A stretch of 64,000 nucleotides of DNA. Origin: Bufo bufo (taxonomy: Eukaryota; Chordata; Amphibia; Anura; Bufonidae). The notes under the pieces were generated by a model. It ran no database searches. It was not told where the DNA came from and was given only the letters and a program-made list of their open reading frames with translations. The stretch is from contig NC_053398.1 of the NCBI RefSeq assembly GCF_905171765.1, forward strand, positions 45,476,323 through 45,540,322, read 5' to 3'. Shown here piece by piece: positions 32,208 through 45,800 of the stretch. The translations under genes and the position numbers were made by a program. Position 1 is the first letter of the stretch; each line of letters opens with the position of its first letter.

Positions 32208-32974
32208 CTGTCGTCCAGTTGCGGTTCTGCCATTTAGGGCTTACACTGCAAGTAGGTAGGAAAAGTGAGTTGGGTTCTATCCTTGTCTCTCCCTACCTAC
32301 AGTCACAATATTTTAAGGATATTATAGTGTTAAAGAAATCATATAATAAAATATTTACCGTATATCTGTTTGCTATTTTCCAGTTTCCTTTTGATATATG
32401 AGGCTCGCCAAACACTGGAACCACAATGGAAATCTGTTATATCAACGGTATTCATCAGCTTCATTGGCATCTGTTACCAGTCATGGAAGCCATGACGGTA
32501 GTATGAACAAAGCCTAATATGCCCTAATCGGGAGACTTTTGATATGATTGCCAGGAGGATTTATTGTTTTGTTGCCATTTATTATTAATTGTGATGTGTC
32601 CCTCGAGAAAAGTAAGAAATGACCATTGTGGGGCATGACTAGGTTATTTCTTCATACTACGTATTTGCAGTAGTTGACCCATCTAGACATTCAGTAATTG
32701 CATTTCCACCTCACATGGATCTCAGGCTGACTATATATATTCTATAACCAGTCTGCTGTTCCAATGAGGGTCTTTGTGTGTAATGGGGTTGAGTAGTTTT
32801 ACATCCATTTGTCCTATGCATTCTTTTGTCTTCTTATAGTCATCAGATGGCAGGACATTCATTTCCAGATGATAGTGTTATCACAAAGCATTGATCCAGA
32901 TGATGATATGTACCGGTATATGTTACTTCTTACAAGATTAACTGTACATAATGAGAATGTAACAGGGTCTGTGT

Positions 32975-33429
32975 TTAGGCCTCATTCACACGAGCGAGTT
33001 TTCTGTCTTGATGGGATGCGTGTTGTGAACGCATAGCATCCGGACTAACTCATGACCCATTCATTTCACATGGGCGTCATTTTTCACATATCATCTCTGA
33101 ATTCAGTAAATATTGCAGCAAATTCTATATTGTGCTTTTTTCACGCAGCTCTGGTCCCATAGAAGTGAATGGGGTTTGCATGGAAAACCTAAGTCATCCA
33201 GATACAATGCGTTTTTCGCTGAAGGTTACAAGGAGATGTAGATTGTTATTCTTCAGTTTTTCTTGTTCGCATGAAAAACGCATGAAAAATTGATTGCATC
33301 CATGCAGAAAAAAACTGATACACTGAACACAGTCACAGACAAAACTGAGAAAACTTGCTTGCAAAACCATCAGTTTTTCCCTGAACAGGCCCTGACTCAT
33401 TCTGTATCAATCGTGTGAAATAAGCCTTA
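32975..33429. repeat. Foldback repeat family A
   Basis: Ends TAGGCCTCATTCACACGAGC and ATCGTGTGAAATAAGCCTTA. The interior is like 26898-27382. Confidence 0.7.
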
Positions 33430-34714
33430 GCACTGAATAATCTGAAAGGGTAGACATGTTTTCTACATACGTGTACACTTTCACACATGTAATTAGTAAT
33501 TACTATGCAGTTCTGTAACGTCCTGGGATCTGTGTAATTTACTTGTTACCATGATCACAATCTGTAGGGATTTTTTCAGCCAGTTTACTGACTTCTAATT
33601 TAATAAAGCTAAATAGCAAGAGTGGAATATCGGACGAGGCTAGAGACCTGACCTCACAGCTTCCCACCGCATCTCGGCACGTTCTCAGACCACTAGGAGC
33701 CCGGTCTAATCCACAATCATTCTAGAGCTAAAGGACATGCAGCAGTGCTGAACGATCAGGTCGCAGAAGCCGCCGTACACATTTTAGTCCATATCGGCCA
33801 TTACAGTCATTCAGATTGGCCGTAAATGTTCAGTGACACTGGAAGAAGGACGGACAATCTTTTGGAGATCTTTCTTCATCGGAGAGCTGAAAAGATTGTT
33901 CCCTGTTAAATTTCAACTGATGAATAAACGGTAAAATCGTCTATTTTGATCAACGTAATTGTAATAGGCAGGGAAACTATTAGAATACTAATAAAAAAAA
34001 TGTTCTTCCCGTCCCAAAACCCCTCTGTTACTGGCCACTATTCATATCCTCCTCGCCTCTGCAACCATGACATCATGTTTTGGCTTCAGTAATGATGTGC
34101 ACATATACTGCGGGTGACCGCAGAGGCCAGTCACTAGCTTCAGCGGTATATGGCACGACACTGCAGAGACTAGTGATTGGCTGCAACAATCACGTGCGGT
34201 AAAAGGGAAGATCACTGCTGCAGTCAAGAAAACAAAGCCCGGCGGGTAGGATGAAGTGACAGCATTGGAAGAGACGGGGTTCAGTATAGGTAATTTCTTT
34301 ATTATTCTAACAGCCTCCCTGCCTTTTTAAAATTAATAACGTGGACAAACCCTTTAAGAATACTGACGATAGTTGACACTATGGGCAGGAGAGGTCATCA
34401 GCATCAAAATCTAAGTCTAAAGATGCAGCTAATTCATCGTCCGGCATCGGCCACTGTGATGAATCTGGCAATTCTTTAGATTGCCTAGCCGATTTAGACG
34501 GACGATATTACTGGCCATTGATTGCGAACGAGCATTTATATGAACCTTTGTTCCCTATCATTGCCCCGCTGAATTTACATGCGGAAATCATCAGGTCTGT
34601 ATTAGAATAAATGATCCATAGTATTAGCATTCCCATAGGGTTTTATTGTTTACAGTGAGAGATATGCTGACGATATGCAGTTATTTTATGTGCCACATAC
34701 ACTATCAATTCACA

Positions 34715-35219
34715 TTAGGCTACTTTCACACCTGCGTTCGGGTGTCCGCTCGTGAGCTCCGTTTGAAGGGTCTCACAAGCGGCCCTGAACGGATCCGTCC
34801 AGCCCTAATGCATTCTGAGTAGACGCGGATCCGCTCAGAATGCATCAGTCTGGCAGCGTTCAGCCTCCGCTCCGCTCAGCAAGCGGACACCTGAACGCTG
34901 CTTGCAGCGTTCGGGTGTCCGCCTGGCCGTGCGGAGGCAAGCGGATCCGTCCAGACTTACAATGTAAGTCAATGGGGACGGATCCGTTTGAAGATGACAC
35001 TATATGGCTAAATTTTCAAACGGATCCGTCCCCCATTGACTTTCAATGTAAAGTCTGGACGGAACCGTCTGAACTACTTTCACACTTAGAATTTTTTCAA
35101 AACTATAATGCAGACGGATCCGTTCTGAGCGGATACAAATGTCTGCATTATAGGAGCGGATCCGTCTGTGCAGACATCAGACGGACCCGCTCTGAACGGT
35201 AGTGTGAAAGTAGCCTAAC
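34715..35219. repeat. Foldback repeat family B, well preserved
   Basis: Ends TAGGCTACTTTCACACCTGC and GGTAGTGTGAAAGTAGCCTA. It contains more than eight GGATCCG/CGGATCC blocks in both orientations and a CCCATTGACTTxCAATG stem. Confidence 0.8.
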
Positions 35220-35474
35220 CAACAAGCATTTTTCTCGCTCATCGGGTGATCAGCAACACGTCTACACAGCCAATTATCGAGAGCAAGCGTCCGTACAAAC
35301 CATCTGATAATTGTCCCATGTAAGTGGGCATGGTCTAAATGTTAGAAAGTATTAGGGCTCATTCACATGGCGTTTTTGTAATGGCCATTTTCAGAACCAA
35401 ATATAATCTATGGGGCTATTCACATGGTTGTTTTTTTAACAGCCAGTGAACAACGGCCGTCAAAAAATAGGATA

Positions 35475-35765
35475 GACATAACTCCTGCACTAGTCCTTCT
35501 CCTAGTGGGAATTGATCAAGTCTCATTAAACCTCAGAACCGTGCTATGCTATATTCTCATGTTGGCCAGAAGGTGGAAGTCCCCTGAGATTCCCACTATA
35601 GGCGAGTTGAGCTCTATGGTGTCACAAAACGACATATTCGAGAGGTTCCTTGCACACCAAAAGGGCAAATCACAAACCTTCATCAAACAATGGCAGGTGT
35701 GGCAAAATTTACATCCCAATCTTGCTTTTTAACACTTTTCACCTGAAGATGTCCAGATGTACGGA
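35475..35765 (+). mobile_element. L1-like (Tx1-type) LINE, ORF2 C-terminal fragment
   Basis: The frame reads AILMLARRWKSPE-like sequence (in full LCYILMLARRWKSPEIPTIG, then FERFLAHQKGKSQTFIKQW and VWQNL). The pattern 'LLAARRxWKxxxxPxxxxW ... KxxxFxxxWxxW' is the C-terminus of L1-clade ORF2, and amphibian Tx1 LINEs carry it. It is 5'-truncated, as LINE copies usually are, and sits inside a family-A-like repeat whose halves are at about 35354-35474 and 36890-37023. Confidence 0.55.
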
Positions 35766-36002
35766 GAGGCCCGGTGAGCTCCCCCTGTTAAGATGTCCTC
35801 CGTGCAGCTTTCCCCTACTATTACACATTACATGATGCATCACGGTGTCTAGATGTTGAACTGTTCAGTTCAGTAATGATGTCCGAATCTTTCCTTTTGT
35901 AGTCTTTATTGCCTTCATTTTTTATTTATTATTATTATTTTTTTAGGTTTCCATCTCTCATTTATAGCAAATAACATGGTCATCTCTCGCCTATAGATAG
36001 AT

Positions 36003-36330
36003 ACCTTATAGAAACATAGAATGTGTCGGCAGATAAGAACCATTTGGCCCATCTAGTCTGCCCAATATACTGAATACTATGAATAGCCCCCGGCCCTATC
36101 TTATATGAAGGATGGCCTTATGCCTATCCCATGCATGCTTAAACTCCTTCACTGTATTTGCAGCTACCACTTCTGCAGGAAGGCTATTCCATGCATCCAC
36201 TACTCTCTCAGTAAAGTAATACTTCCTGATATTACTGTTAAACCTTTGCCCCTCTAATTTAAAACTATGTCCTCTTGTAGCAGTTTTTCTTCTTTTAAAT
36301 ATTCTCTCCTCTTTTACCTTGTTGATTCCC
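36003..36330 (-). mobile_element. LINE 3' fragment (CR1/L2-like), minus strand
   Basis: The minus-strand frame contains RKTATRGHSFKLEGQRFNSN, then IRKYYFTERVVDAWNSLPAE and VKEFKHAWD. The pattern 'FFxxRVVxxWNxLPxxVVxAxxVxxFKxxLD' is the extreme C-terminus of CR1/L2/Rex-type reverse transcriptase ORFs. Only this tail remains. Confidence 0.65.
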
Positions 36331-36649
36331 TTTATGTACCTATTGACTTGAGTTACACAACTTACTGTAATCCAATAAGATAACTTACCACACTGTACAA
36401 TAGCGATGGGCAACAACCTAAAACTTGTATTTTGACCTTTGTAATGCATGTTTGGGTTATGATGAAACTCCAATAAATAACATTTTGGAAAAAAAAAACA
36501 GGATGGACATGACTTTATGACACTGGGAGTGTCAAGTCCTGGTGCCTCCACTGATGAGCAAGTTTTCCCAGTGCGAGTAGATTATTATTATTTTCCAATT
36601 GTTGGCACTTCCGGAGGTTAGAGGAGGCCAGTGGGTGAGGGGTCCGGCA

Positions 36650-36870
36650 CTATAACTACTGAGGGCACAACAGGGGTAAATTATATATGAGGCACTGGGA
36701 GGGGGGGGGGGGGGCCGATTGCTTATATTGAAGGCACAAAGGGGGCCATTAATTATACTGGGGGGGCATTACTTATGATGGGGGGCACAATGGGGGCCAT
36801 TCTTTATACTCAGGGGCTCTATGGGGGTCATTGGATATCCAGGGGGCACAATAGGGGCATATTATGTATT
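36650..36870. repeat. G-rich imperfect tandem repeat
   Basis: GGGGGCAC/AATGGGGGCCATT-type units recur about every 40-50 bp with a poly-G run at about 36700-36714. Confidence 0.6.
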
Positions 36871-38085
36871 AAAAATAAAAGGCTATGACATTCACCTGTT
36901 TTTAAGGGCTGTTTGTAATAGCCATTAAAAATGGACATTAAAAATGGAAGAATGTCCAGAAAATGGCCATGAAAAACTGTCCGTCTTTAATGGCGTTTTT
37001 TTTGGTCGTGTGAATGTACCCTTAGTAAATCTGTCCTATATGTCTGATACAAAGTAATCTAACAAATGAAAGGAAAATCTGGGGACTTTTGGTCCTTATT
37101 TATGGGGTACAGTACATGACTGCAGACATGTTCTGTGTGTGGCGGAGCTTTGTGGCAGCACAATGCCCTGTCCTGTGAATGGAGCAGGGAGGGGGAGGAC
37201 AGGCTGCTCCGTTGCTCCTGCCCACTCCTCGTCACCCAAGCCTCATGTAACCAGGAAGTTCAAAAAAGTGACTCTTCTGAAACATACAGATCGGCAGCAC
37301 GCAAAGACCATGAAAAGTGTGCAGAATGTTTTATTTAACCCTTAATTCTTGCAGAAAAATATGTCCCCCCTGGTATCCTGCATGCTGTGAGTGAGACAGC
37401 TTTAATGAAGAACAAAGGACTCCTTCCCTGAACCACAGCGGCCATCGACAGACGTCACTTTGTGAGTACTGGAACTATTGCTGCAGTTATATTTGTGCTT
37501 AATTCTCAGGGACATTTGCTTTAATTTCAGCATTTTGTATGCACAGCAGAAATGTTAGAATATTCTTGCAATGTTTTAAAGGGGTTTTGTTGTGAGGTAC
37601 CAGCAGTTCTCACGTAGCAGGGGAAGTAGACATTGGTGCTCACACTTCGTACTATACATTCTGTTGGAGGACCACAACTGTAGGAAGTGGTTGGAAGTAG
37701 GTATATCCATAGAGAGCTGTTGGTGTATGCTGTCCATATTCCTACCTGTCCAAAAGAAGAAAATAACCTGTCTCCTCCGCGGTCGGAGACTCACAAACTA
37801 ATTTTGTCATTTCATATTTTCCATTGCATGATACCCGCTGTACCCTACTCTGCTTGCCTTTACTCCGTTTTGGTACCCAGTCGTTTGTTTTCCACTGTGG
37901 CTGTTACCCTCTCAGTGTAGCTGGTAGCAGTGTCCTGACCTATGACTAGTCAGTAGGGTGGTGACCTTATTATAGTATGGGCTCGGCTTGGAGCTTGGAA
38001 CCTCCTTGGATGTGGTCCAGGTACCAGGTACTATATGCAACTTTGGTTTAGTGGAAAAACGTAAAACATGGTATAAGGGAGCCAG

Positions 38086-38412
38086 TCCCACACAGTGGAA
38101 AGGTGGCTTGCAAATATGGCTTGCGTTTTAGACGCCATTCTTAATAAAGCCCCTGCGCTGGCGGAGGATCCGCCAAAGTTATGATGGGGCGCTGGCCTTT
38201 CTATAACTTCGGCGCATCCAGCTCTAAATGTAAGAAAGATTCCTAGCTGTCTTACATTTAGACCATTTTCTACGCCTAAAACAGCCGTAGAAAATGATGA
38301 ATGAGACGGGCCTGCCGGACCGTCCCCTTCCCTGCACAAGCCATGCCCACAATTTTAGACCTGGCATGAGCGGGGCAAAGTCGCCTAGGCGTATTTCAGT
38401 ATAATAAATGAC
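38086..38412. repeat. Dispersed repeat shared with 44505-44800
   Basis: The stretch TGCGCCAAAGTTAT(G) / GAGACGGGCCTGCCGGAC / TAAATGACCCC is the inverted equivalent of 44505-44800, which starts GGGGTCATTTACGAAC and carries ACGGGCCGGCATGCCTGTCT. Non-coding; its family is not identified. Confidence 0.55.
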
Positions 38413-39556
38413 CCCCAGTATGTGCACATTATGGTCTCTGAATGTCTGCATTATCTGTAAAGATTAGGTTGTGTTCACACACTGCCACTGGAGACTATAG
38501 AGCAGACTATTGTCGAGACGGAAGCGTTTCTTCCTGATGATCCTTTGCTCGTCAGTGAAAGTGACCAATGAAATTACATGCAGTGATCTCCTCCCCAGTA
38601 TGGGGAGGAGTGATCACTAATGCCATCGCTCGTCCCCATACAGAATCATTGTTTGCCAGTAGCAGAGTTGGTTAGATGGCGCGATCTGCTGCGATTTAGG
38701 CGCCTGCACCAATGATCCTATTACCTGATGAACGAGCGGAACACCGGCACGGACAGTGTAAAGGGACCTTCATTCTTGCCGTCTAAGCAGTGACCTCAAA
38801 CAATCCCATTCAATGGCGTCCATCATGTGCTCCCACATTGTCGTGACGTTTGTCACACCGATGTGTACAGAGCCTTACAGAAAAATAACACATCTGAAGA
38901 CAACTCAGGACCCTGAAAATGATATGTTGGACAATTTTCTGTAGTCTTCATATATAATGTGATGTGTTCCCAATTCTGGGGCCATATTCTGTATAAGTAA
39001 CATTTCTGAACAATTATTTTCTGAAATGAAAACCTTGTGCAAGCAAACAAACAATCATGCTCGGCTATCTTGGGCAGTCCGAAAGAAATGAATGGAGGGC
39101 GGCCGCACATGTGTGGTCCGCTCTCCTTCACTTCGCAGGCTCTGGTTTGGAGATAAGTGTGGGTCCGAGAGGTAGGACCCCCACCTATCAGACATTTGGG
39201 GCATATCCTAGAGATATGCTCCAGTGTATGAAATGGAACAATCCATTACACTATTAGTTTTAATGTCCCTGGGTGCAAAATTCTGCTCAATGTTTGATGT
39301 TATTGAGGGCATTTGCTTCTTCTCTGCATAACCTTAGATGTTCCTTTTTTGCATTTCCAAAATGAAATACACTTTGTAAAAATAAAAGCTTTCTACCCAG
39401 TCACCCCTTTTATGTAGTTACGATGATAGTGTCTTGCATTGTGTTCCTTATATTCATAAAACGAAGATTTTGTAGCCAACAGCCTCCATTGTTTGATATA
39501 TGCCTGTATCTTTCCATCTTCAGTTGATCATTATGCTTCGCTCTCCTTCTTCTTAG

Positions 39557-39890
39557 CTTGGTGTAGCTGACATCTCCTCCGCGTTGGGCGAGCTGTGACA
39601 TGCCGGTGTTGCCACACTTAGACAATGAGAGATGGAGCATCTTCTGGACCCCCAGTGGGAGGGAACCAGCCCAGAGGAACCAGCCTCTCCCACTCCACAT
39701 ATCGCAGGCAACAGACTCATCCTCGACGTTTACCTGGACGGATGTGAGAGGTTCCTGCAGGTGACAGACAGTCGGACAGGTGACCTGGTGGAGGTGGAAT
39801 TTCTCAGACTTAGCAGCAATGATGCAATGATAACATCAGTGGTGGCTGATCTGCCACGGTTCAGCCATCTCAGATCACTGGTGTTGAAAG
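39557..39890 (+). CDS. pidd1: pidd1 first coding exon
   Basis: A strong polypyrimidine tract and AG precede 39557. ATG at 39632 has an in-frame TGA two codons upstream (39626-39628), which fixes the start. The exon encodes 86 residues beginning MEHLLDPQWEGTSPEEPASP and ending HLRSLVLKG, matching the N-terminus of PIDD1 (the 'VEFLRLS' and 'LRSLVLKG' blocks). Donor GTAAAA at 39891. Confidence 0.92.
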
Positions 39891-42800
39891 GTAAAACATC
39901 TCATGCAGCTATTATTATTATTACCCATCACATTGCATGTACTCAGATGACATGTACATGTTTTTTTTAAATATCATCTGTCATTTGAATATTTAGAATT
40001 AAATAGGGTCATTTACAAAGCCATTGCTTAAAGGGGTCAACAGATGTTTACTTCCAGTACAGTGTCGGTTCCCAACCCCTGGAGCATATCCTAAGGCAGT
40101 ACACGCCATCGTTCTTGGGGTTCTTATTGTCCTCAAGGTATCAGATCATAGCCATAGATACTTTGATTTAATCTATTAAGCAGTAACACTGCAGTGGAGC
40201 ATCGCTTCAATACCTTCATATCTCACTCTTCTAATATACACATCAAATTTGGGTTCCCTTAGGCACGAAGTCCTGGGTGCAGTTTGTTTATGTGGGGACA
40301 TAGTGCTGTCCCCCCCGAGATTAGCTCTGATTAAAGGTCCTTATACATGGACCAATTATCAGGGATGAGCATTTGGATAAATGGCAGTGTGTGATCGTGT
40401 CATTCTGGTGGCACAGAATATCCTCGTTCCTGTGCAGGAGATCACGCTGTCTAAACAACGCTCTGCTGCGCTGCAACAATGATTTTCTAGGGGACAAGCG
40501 ATCGCCGTAATGATTGCTTGTCTCCATACAGTGGGGTTGATTGCTGCCTGGAAATGCGGCCCTCATCTCCGCTGATGATCTGGCAGTTCCCAGGAATTTC
40601 TGGTTCATTCCCGATAATCTTCCAGATCATCTCTATGTTTAATATAACCTTTACTATATATTATAAATTACTATTTCTTTTCCCAATTTCTGTTTCTGCT
40701 AATACGTTGACAGACGTCATGCCAGCGTCCCGTGCCTCTTTACAGCGGGTTATTTAAACAGGAGACTGCTAGCCACAGTCGCCTGTGATTGGTTTTAGTA
40801 TATTATACTACCCCCTGGATTCCTGATACTCTGACCCTTGGATTGTCTCTGACCTTGCTCTGACATTTTCTCCTGGCTCTGACCCTGTCTGGTATTTGAC
40901 TGTGTTTGTCTCTTTTTTTGGTTCCGACATTACTGTCTGGTTTGGAGTCTGACCTGCTTGTCTGGATTCTGATTTGGTCCTTGTTGTGCTCATCTGATTC
41001 TGACCTTTTCTGTCTGACCATCCCTTTACCTTCTTGTTTAGACCCATTACACTTAGGCGAGGGACCATCGGTCAGTTAGGGGTGGATGGGGTGGATGGAA
41101 TTCAGGGCTGCACTGGTCCCCTCCCTACGTGAGGTTAGGGTTAAAGGAAAGACAATGCAATTGCACGTCGGTGCAGATTTTTAAAGGCTGTTCTCCCTAC
41201 TGACTTAACAAATCAGAATTGCTATGGTGGGTTTACACGACGTGATGTTCAGGCTGATTATCTGGAACATGCTGTGTGTTTGTATGAACGGTCGTTCCAG
41301 ATAATCAGCTCATGCAAAGGTGCCAGAGATCACTCGAAGAATGAGTAAAACGCTTGTTTATTGAGTTAAGCAATTATTCATGCAGACACCTCAATCATTG
41401 TTTCTGGGCAGCAGATCATGATGTCTAAACAGCAGTTTGCTGCCCAGAAAGTATGACAGGAGCCATCGCTCATGCCCATACAGTGGAGGTGATTGATGCA
41501 TGTAAATGCAGCTCTTGACCTCCACTGACGAGCATGCAATCGTCGGGAAGGAACGCTTCCTTCCCAACAATCGCTTGCTCTATCAGGTCGTGTAAACCCA
41601 CCCTTAGAATACTGCATGCCTAATATCTCCATAGAGTTTTTGGCCTGTTTGAGTATACAGTGCACACTGATGTACAATGCCATGTTGTATCTGGCATTGC
41701 TCACCATAATTCTGGTAAACTTGACCGACTGGTAAGTTGTAAACCTAGGTTACTTCATCCGGAAAGTCAGTCATCTGTACATATAACATCAAGAACAACT
41801 CTTGGAATGGTCAGGACAAAAATCGAGGTAGACCTTGGTGGGATCTCAGAGATTGTTAGACCATAGAATAGTTTTTTAGGCAATTTTGCACTATTTTAAT
41901 TATCAGTTGCCTTAGGAGGAACTTTGTTCTTGGCAGAGAAGAGGTTTCCAAATTTGAGATGTCCAGCTTTAATTGTAAAGCTTTTTATTTTTTCCTCTTC
42001 GGTTAATGAACTTGACCATGTTGTAGGTTGAGATTTTATGTCACAAAGTTCTGTTAGACATACATTGCAGCCTCATGGCCACATTATCTACTTGAGATTC
42101 CAACGGGAATCTGGATGATAAAATGTGTAAGGAGAAATCAGGGTGTTCTACAATACCTTTTTTTAAAGTTCTCGTCATATGCTATTAGTATATAAAACTG
42201 GTAATTTTTGGAGTAGGCAGTGTGTATTATCTCAGCTCCATATTCACTTGTGCACCTATATATGACTATATAAGATAGGAATATTTGTATTCCAGTCATG
42301 GCTATTGTATCATACTTCTCAGGTGGACATCTACGGGACGATTACGGGCGCTGTCAGAATGGTTTGTTGACCACTTTACCGCAAGATATCAGTAAGCTTT
42401 CCTTACTGCGTCACCTGGATCTTAGCTTCAACAACTTTTTGGAGCTGCCATCTTGCATCACTGCCCTTTCTTTACTTACCACTCTCCATCTTGGGTACAA
42501 CCATCTCAAGGCACTTCCTGATGAGATATGTGAACTGAAATTCTTGACGGACCTCTTACTTATGTCTAACCAACTGGAAGAGCTCCCTGCAGGCATTGGG
42601 CAGCTAAAAAATCTGGTAAAAATGGACCTGTCTGAGAACAAGCTGGCGTCTCTACCAGAGGAGATTGGAAACCTGCAGCAATGTGCCGATCTATATCTGT
42701 CCGAGAACATCCTTGCTAATCTTCCTGAAACAGTGTGTAAGTGTCACCATCATTTTAATATTTCATAAAATAAATAAATTAAGAAACTTCTGTATAAACA

Positions 42801-45800
42801 CTTTAAATTGATGCATCCCCTTAACATTGGCTATATGGTCAGTAAATTTAATATCCAGCATATTTGTAATATATCTCTATTACCTTCTTCATCAACAAGC
42901 TTCTGTTGACGAATCTTTTGAACTTCTGTTGTATGCTTCACTTTGGTATTTTAAGGGTACATCCACACGGGACGTAACTTGCAGTAGAAAACACACAACC
43001 AAACCCTCATCAGTTACATATAGATTTTGTTGCGGATTTGCTACAGGTTTCACCTCTGCTCTGGTCTCAGATAATATAGAAATATGTTTTATTTTCATAT
43101 AGGTAACATGATGTCTCTCCAGCAGCTTTACCTTCACAACAATGTACTTGTGGCAGTACCAGCAGGACTGGCCAGCCTGCCTCACCTCACCCGCCTGGAC
43201 TTACAGAACAACAGGTTACGCACCGTCCCTACAGAAATCATGCATTGCTCTTGTGTATATCTCCAAGGGAACCCCATAGGTGAACTGGAGCCGTCACCTC
43301 TTTCTGAAGGTAAAATATTATATCTGAATATAGGCCTTCAAAATAAGAATAAGACCTCCTGCACACGAACGTGTGCGCCCCGTTGCCATATTGCGGACTG
43401 CATTTGCGAATTTGCAATACACGGGTGCCGTTCCGTGGACATTCCGCATCACGGATGCGGACCCATTCACTTCAATGGGTCCGCAAATCCGGAGATGCAG
43501 AATGGTGCGGGACGGAAGCACGAAACGGAACCCTACGGGAGCACTACGGAGTGTTTCCATGGGGTTTCGTCCCGTACTTCCGTTCCACAAAAAGATAGAA
43601 CATGTCCTATCTTCTTGCGGAACAGCCGGATCGCGGACCCATTAAATTGAATGGGTCCGCTGCGGCTGCCCGAAGGACGGTGTTCATGCATTGCGGCCCG
43701 CAATTTGCAGGCCGCAGCACGACCACGGGGCGCACACGTTCGTGTGCAGGAGGCCTAATAATGAGGAATTATCCTTGAAGGAAATTTCTTCAGGTAATTG
43801 ATCTTTGAAGTTGCTTCACACATCTTACAGGAAGAAAGTCAGCAGTTTAAAGAGGACCCATCACCTCTGCTGACAGGTCTGTTTTAGGAAGTACTTGTAT
43901 CCTAAGTACTAGCAGTTTGGATAAAGATCCAGATGGGTGTCACCAGTTAGGGGTGTGTCCCTGCACAGTCTAACATCCAATCAGTGCCGCCAGTATCAAA
44001 CAGTACAGGGACAAACCTCAGTTGGCAACAAACATCTGGACCTTTATCCATAAACTTCTAGCAAGAATAGCAGAAGAATGGCACAGCATAGAGTCATAAG
44101 AATAGATGCTCCAGAATTGTTATTACATGGGAAATGCAAGTACTTATTAAAACAGACATGTCCGGAGCGGTAACAGGTCCTCTTTAAACCTTCAAATTTG
44201 CTGACAGAGGTAGATAGGTGAGTAATACCTCAGTGGATGCTCATGCTTCTTGTAAGAACGCAGATAATTTTTTATGTTCATGGCATCGCAATAGCAAGTC
44301 CCATGGAGGTAGTCCCCTCATGTCCGGTCCTCTGCACTGAGGATTACTTTCCTTTCCTCCTGCTCTAGTGGTCTCCTGGTTGGATGCTAGAGCAATCAAT
44401 CATAGCAGAGGGGAGGGTTGGGGAACCTTCAGTGTGGAGATCCTGGGACAGGACATAAAGGACCCACCTCCATGACACTTGAGATTGCGACACCAGAGGA
44501 ATGAAAGGGGTCATTTACGAACAGATATATGCCACTTTTGTGGCGTATATCTGGCGCAGATTCTGTCACACGCCATGTTGCGGCAGAATCTGCGACTTCT
44601 TCCCCGCTCACTCCAGGGGGCAGGGAAGGGGACGGGCCGGCATGCCTGTCTCATTCATCAATTTCTACGCCTGGTTTAGGAAGCTGGCTTACATTTAGAA
44701 TCGGCAGTGGATGCGCCAAAGTTATGTAGAGTCCAGGGTTATTAAGACCGGCGTCTAAATGGCTGGTTTTAAAAAATTTGCCTCTAAAACGTCTCCTTCT
44801 CGTTCATGCAAGAAGCATTACCACCCACTGAGGTATGTTTAACCAGATTTATCCCTCACCCGTCAGCAGTATCGAGGGGTCACAACTGTAGTCTCCCTTT
44901 AAATGTTTTCTGATGATTTTAAAAAGGATGAGAAAACATCTAATTAAAGGGGTTCTCTGGGCTTTTTCATATTGATGACCTATCCTCAGGATAGGTCATC
45001 AATATCAGATCAGTGGGGGTCAGACACCCGACACCCGCACCGATCAGCTGTTTGAGGAGATGGAGCGTGCAGTGTGTACGTGCCGTCTCCCTTCTCTCTT
45101 GCTGTCCCATAGACATACAGTGGAGAGCAGGAAGAGAGAAGTGAGACGGCAGATGTGCACAGCGCCTCCTCATACACCTGATCGATGGGGGGTGCCAGGT
45201 GTTGGACCCCCGCCGATCTGATATTGATGACCTATCCTGAGAATAGGTCATCAATATGAAAAAGCCCGGAGAACCTCTTTAAATTGGTTCTGCAGTTTGT
45301 TTAAACTGATGATCTATCCTCTGAATAGATCATCAGCATCTGATCGGGGGGGGGGGGGGGGTCCGACACCCGGGACCCCCGCCGATCAGCTGTTTGAGAA
45401 GGCAGCGGCGCTCCAGCAGCGGCGCGGCCTTCTCGCTGTTTACCGCTGGCCCAGTGACATCACGACTTGTATCAACTGGCCTGGGCGGGGCTAAGCTCCA
45501 TTCAAGTGAACAGAGCTTAGCGCGCCCAGGCTATTGATACTAGTCGTGATGTCACTGGGCCTGCGGTAAACAGCGAGAAGGCCGTGGCGCTGCTGGAGCG
45601 CCTGCTGCCTTTTCATACAGCTGATCGGCGGGGGTCCCGGGTGTCGGACCCCCCCCCCCCCCGATCAGATGCTGATGATCTATTCAGAGGATAGATCATC
45701 AGTTTAAACAAACTGCAGAACCCCTTTAATGGAGCTGTCTCAGTGCAGACATTGATGTAGGATATTTATTTTTTATTTATTTTACTCACATATAGCGCCA

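Larger units (their letters stand above)
30726..39556 (+). other. pidd1: Probable pidd1 5' intron, no coding sequence seen
   Basis: This 8.8-kb stretch separates the shared promoter from the first coding exon. A good acceptor (CTCTCCTTCTTCTTAG) at 39541-39556 suggests that a non-coding pidd1 exon lies near 30.6-30.8 kb and that this is its intron. I could not fix the donor. The content is foldback repeats and LINE fragments listed separately. No other exon is recognisable. Confidence 0.45.

Noticed and set aside
40803..41068. Minus-strand ORFs rich in Lys, Arg, Ser and Gln
   Set aside because: They come from a pyrimidine-rich repetitive stretch on the plus strand (CTCTGACC words); probably a decayed repeat, not a protein.
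42411..42710. 99-residue antisense ORF
   Set aside because: Shadow of the leucine-rich-repeat exon of pidd1.
43084..43650. 188-residue ORF starting in pidd1 exon 3
   Set aside because: Only the part up to 43309 is exonic. The rest is read-through past the donor into a family-A repeat.
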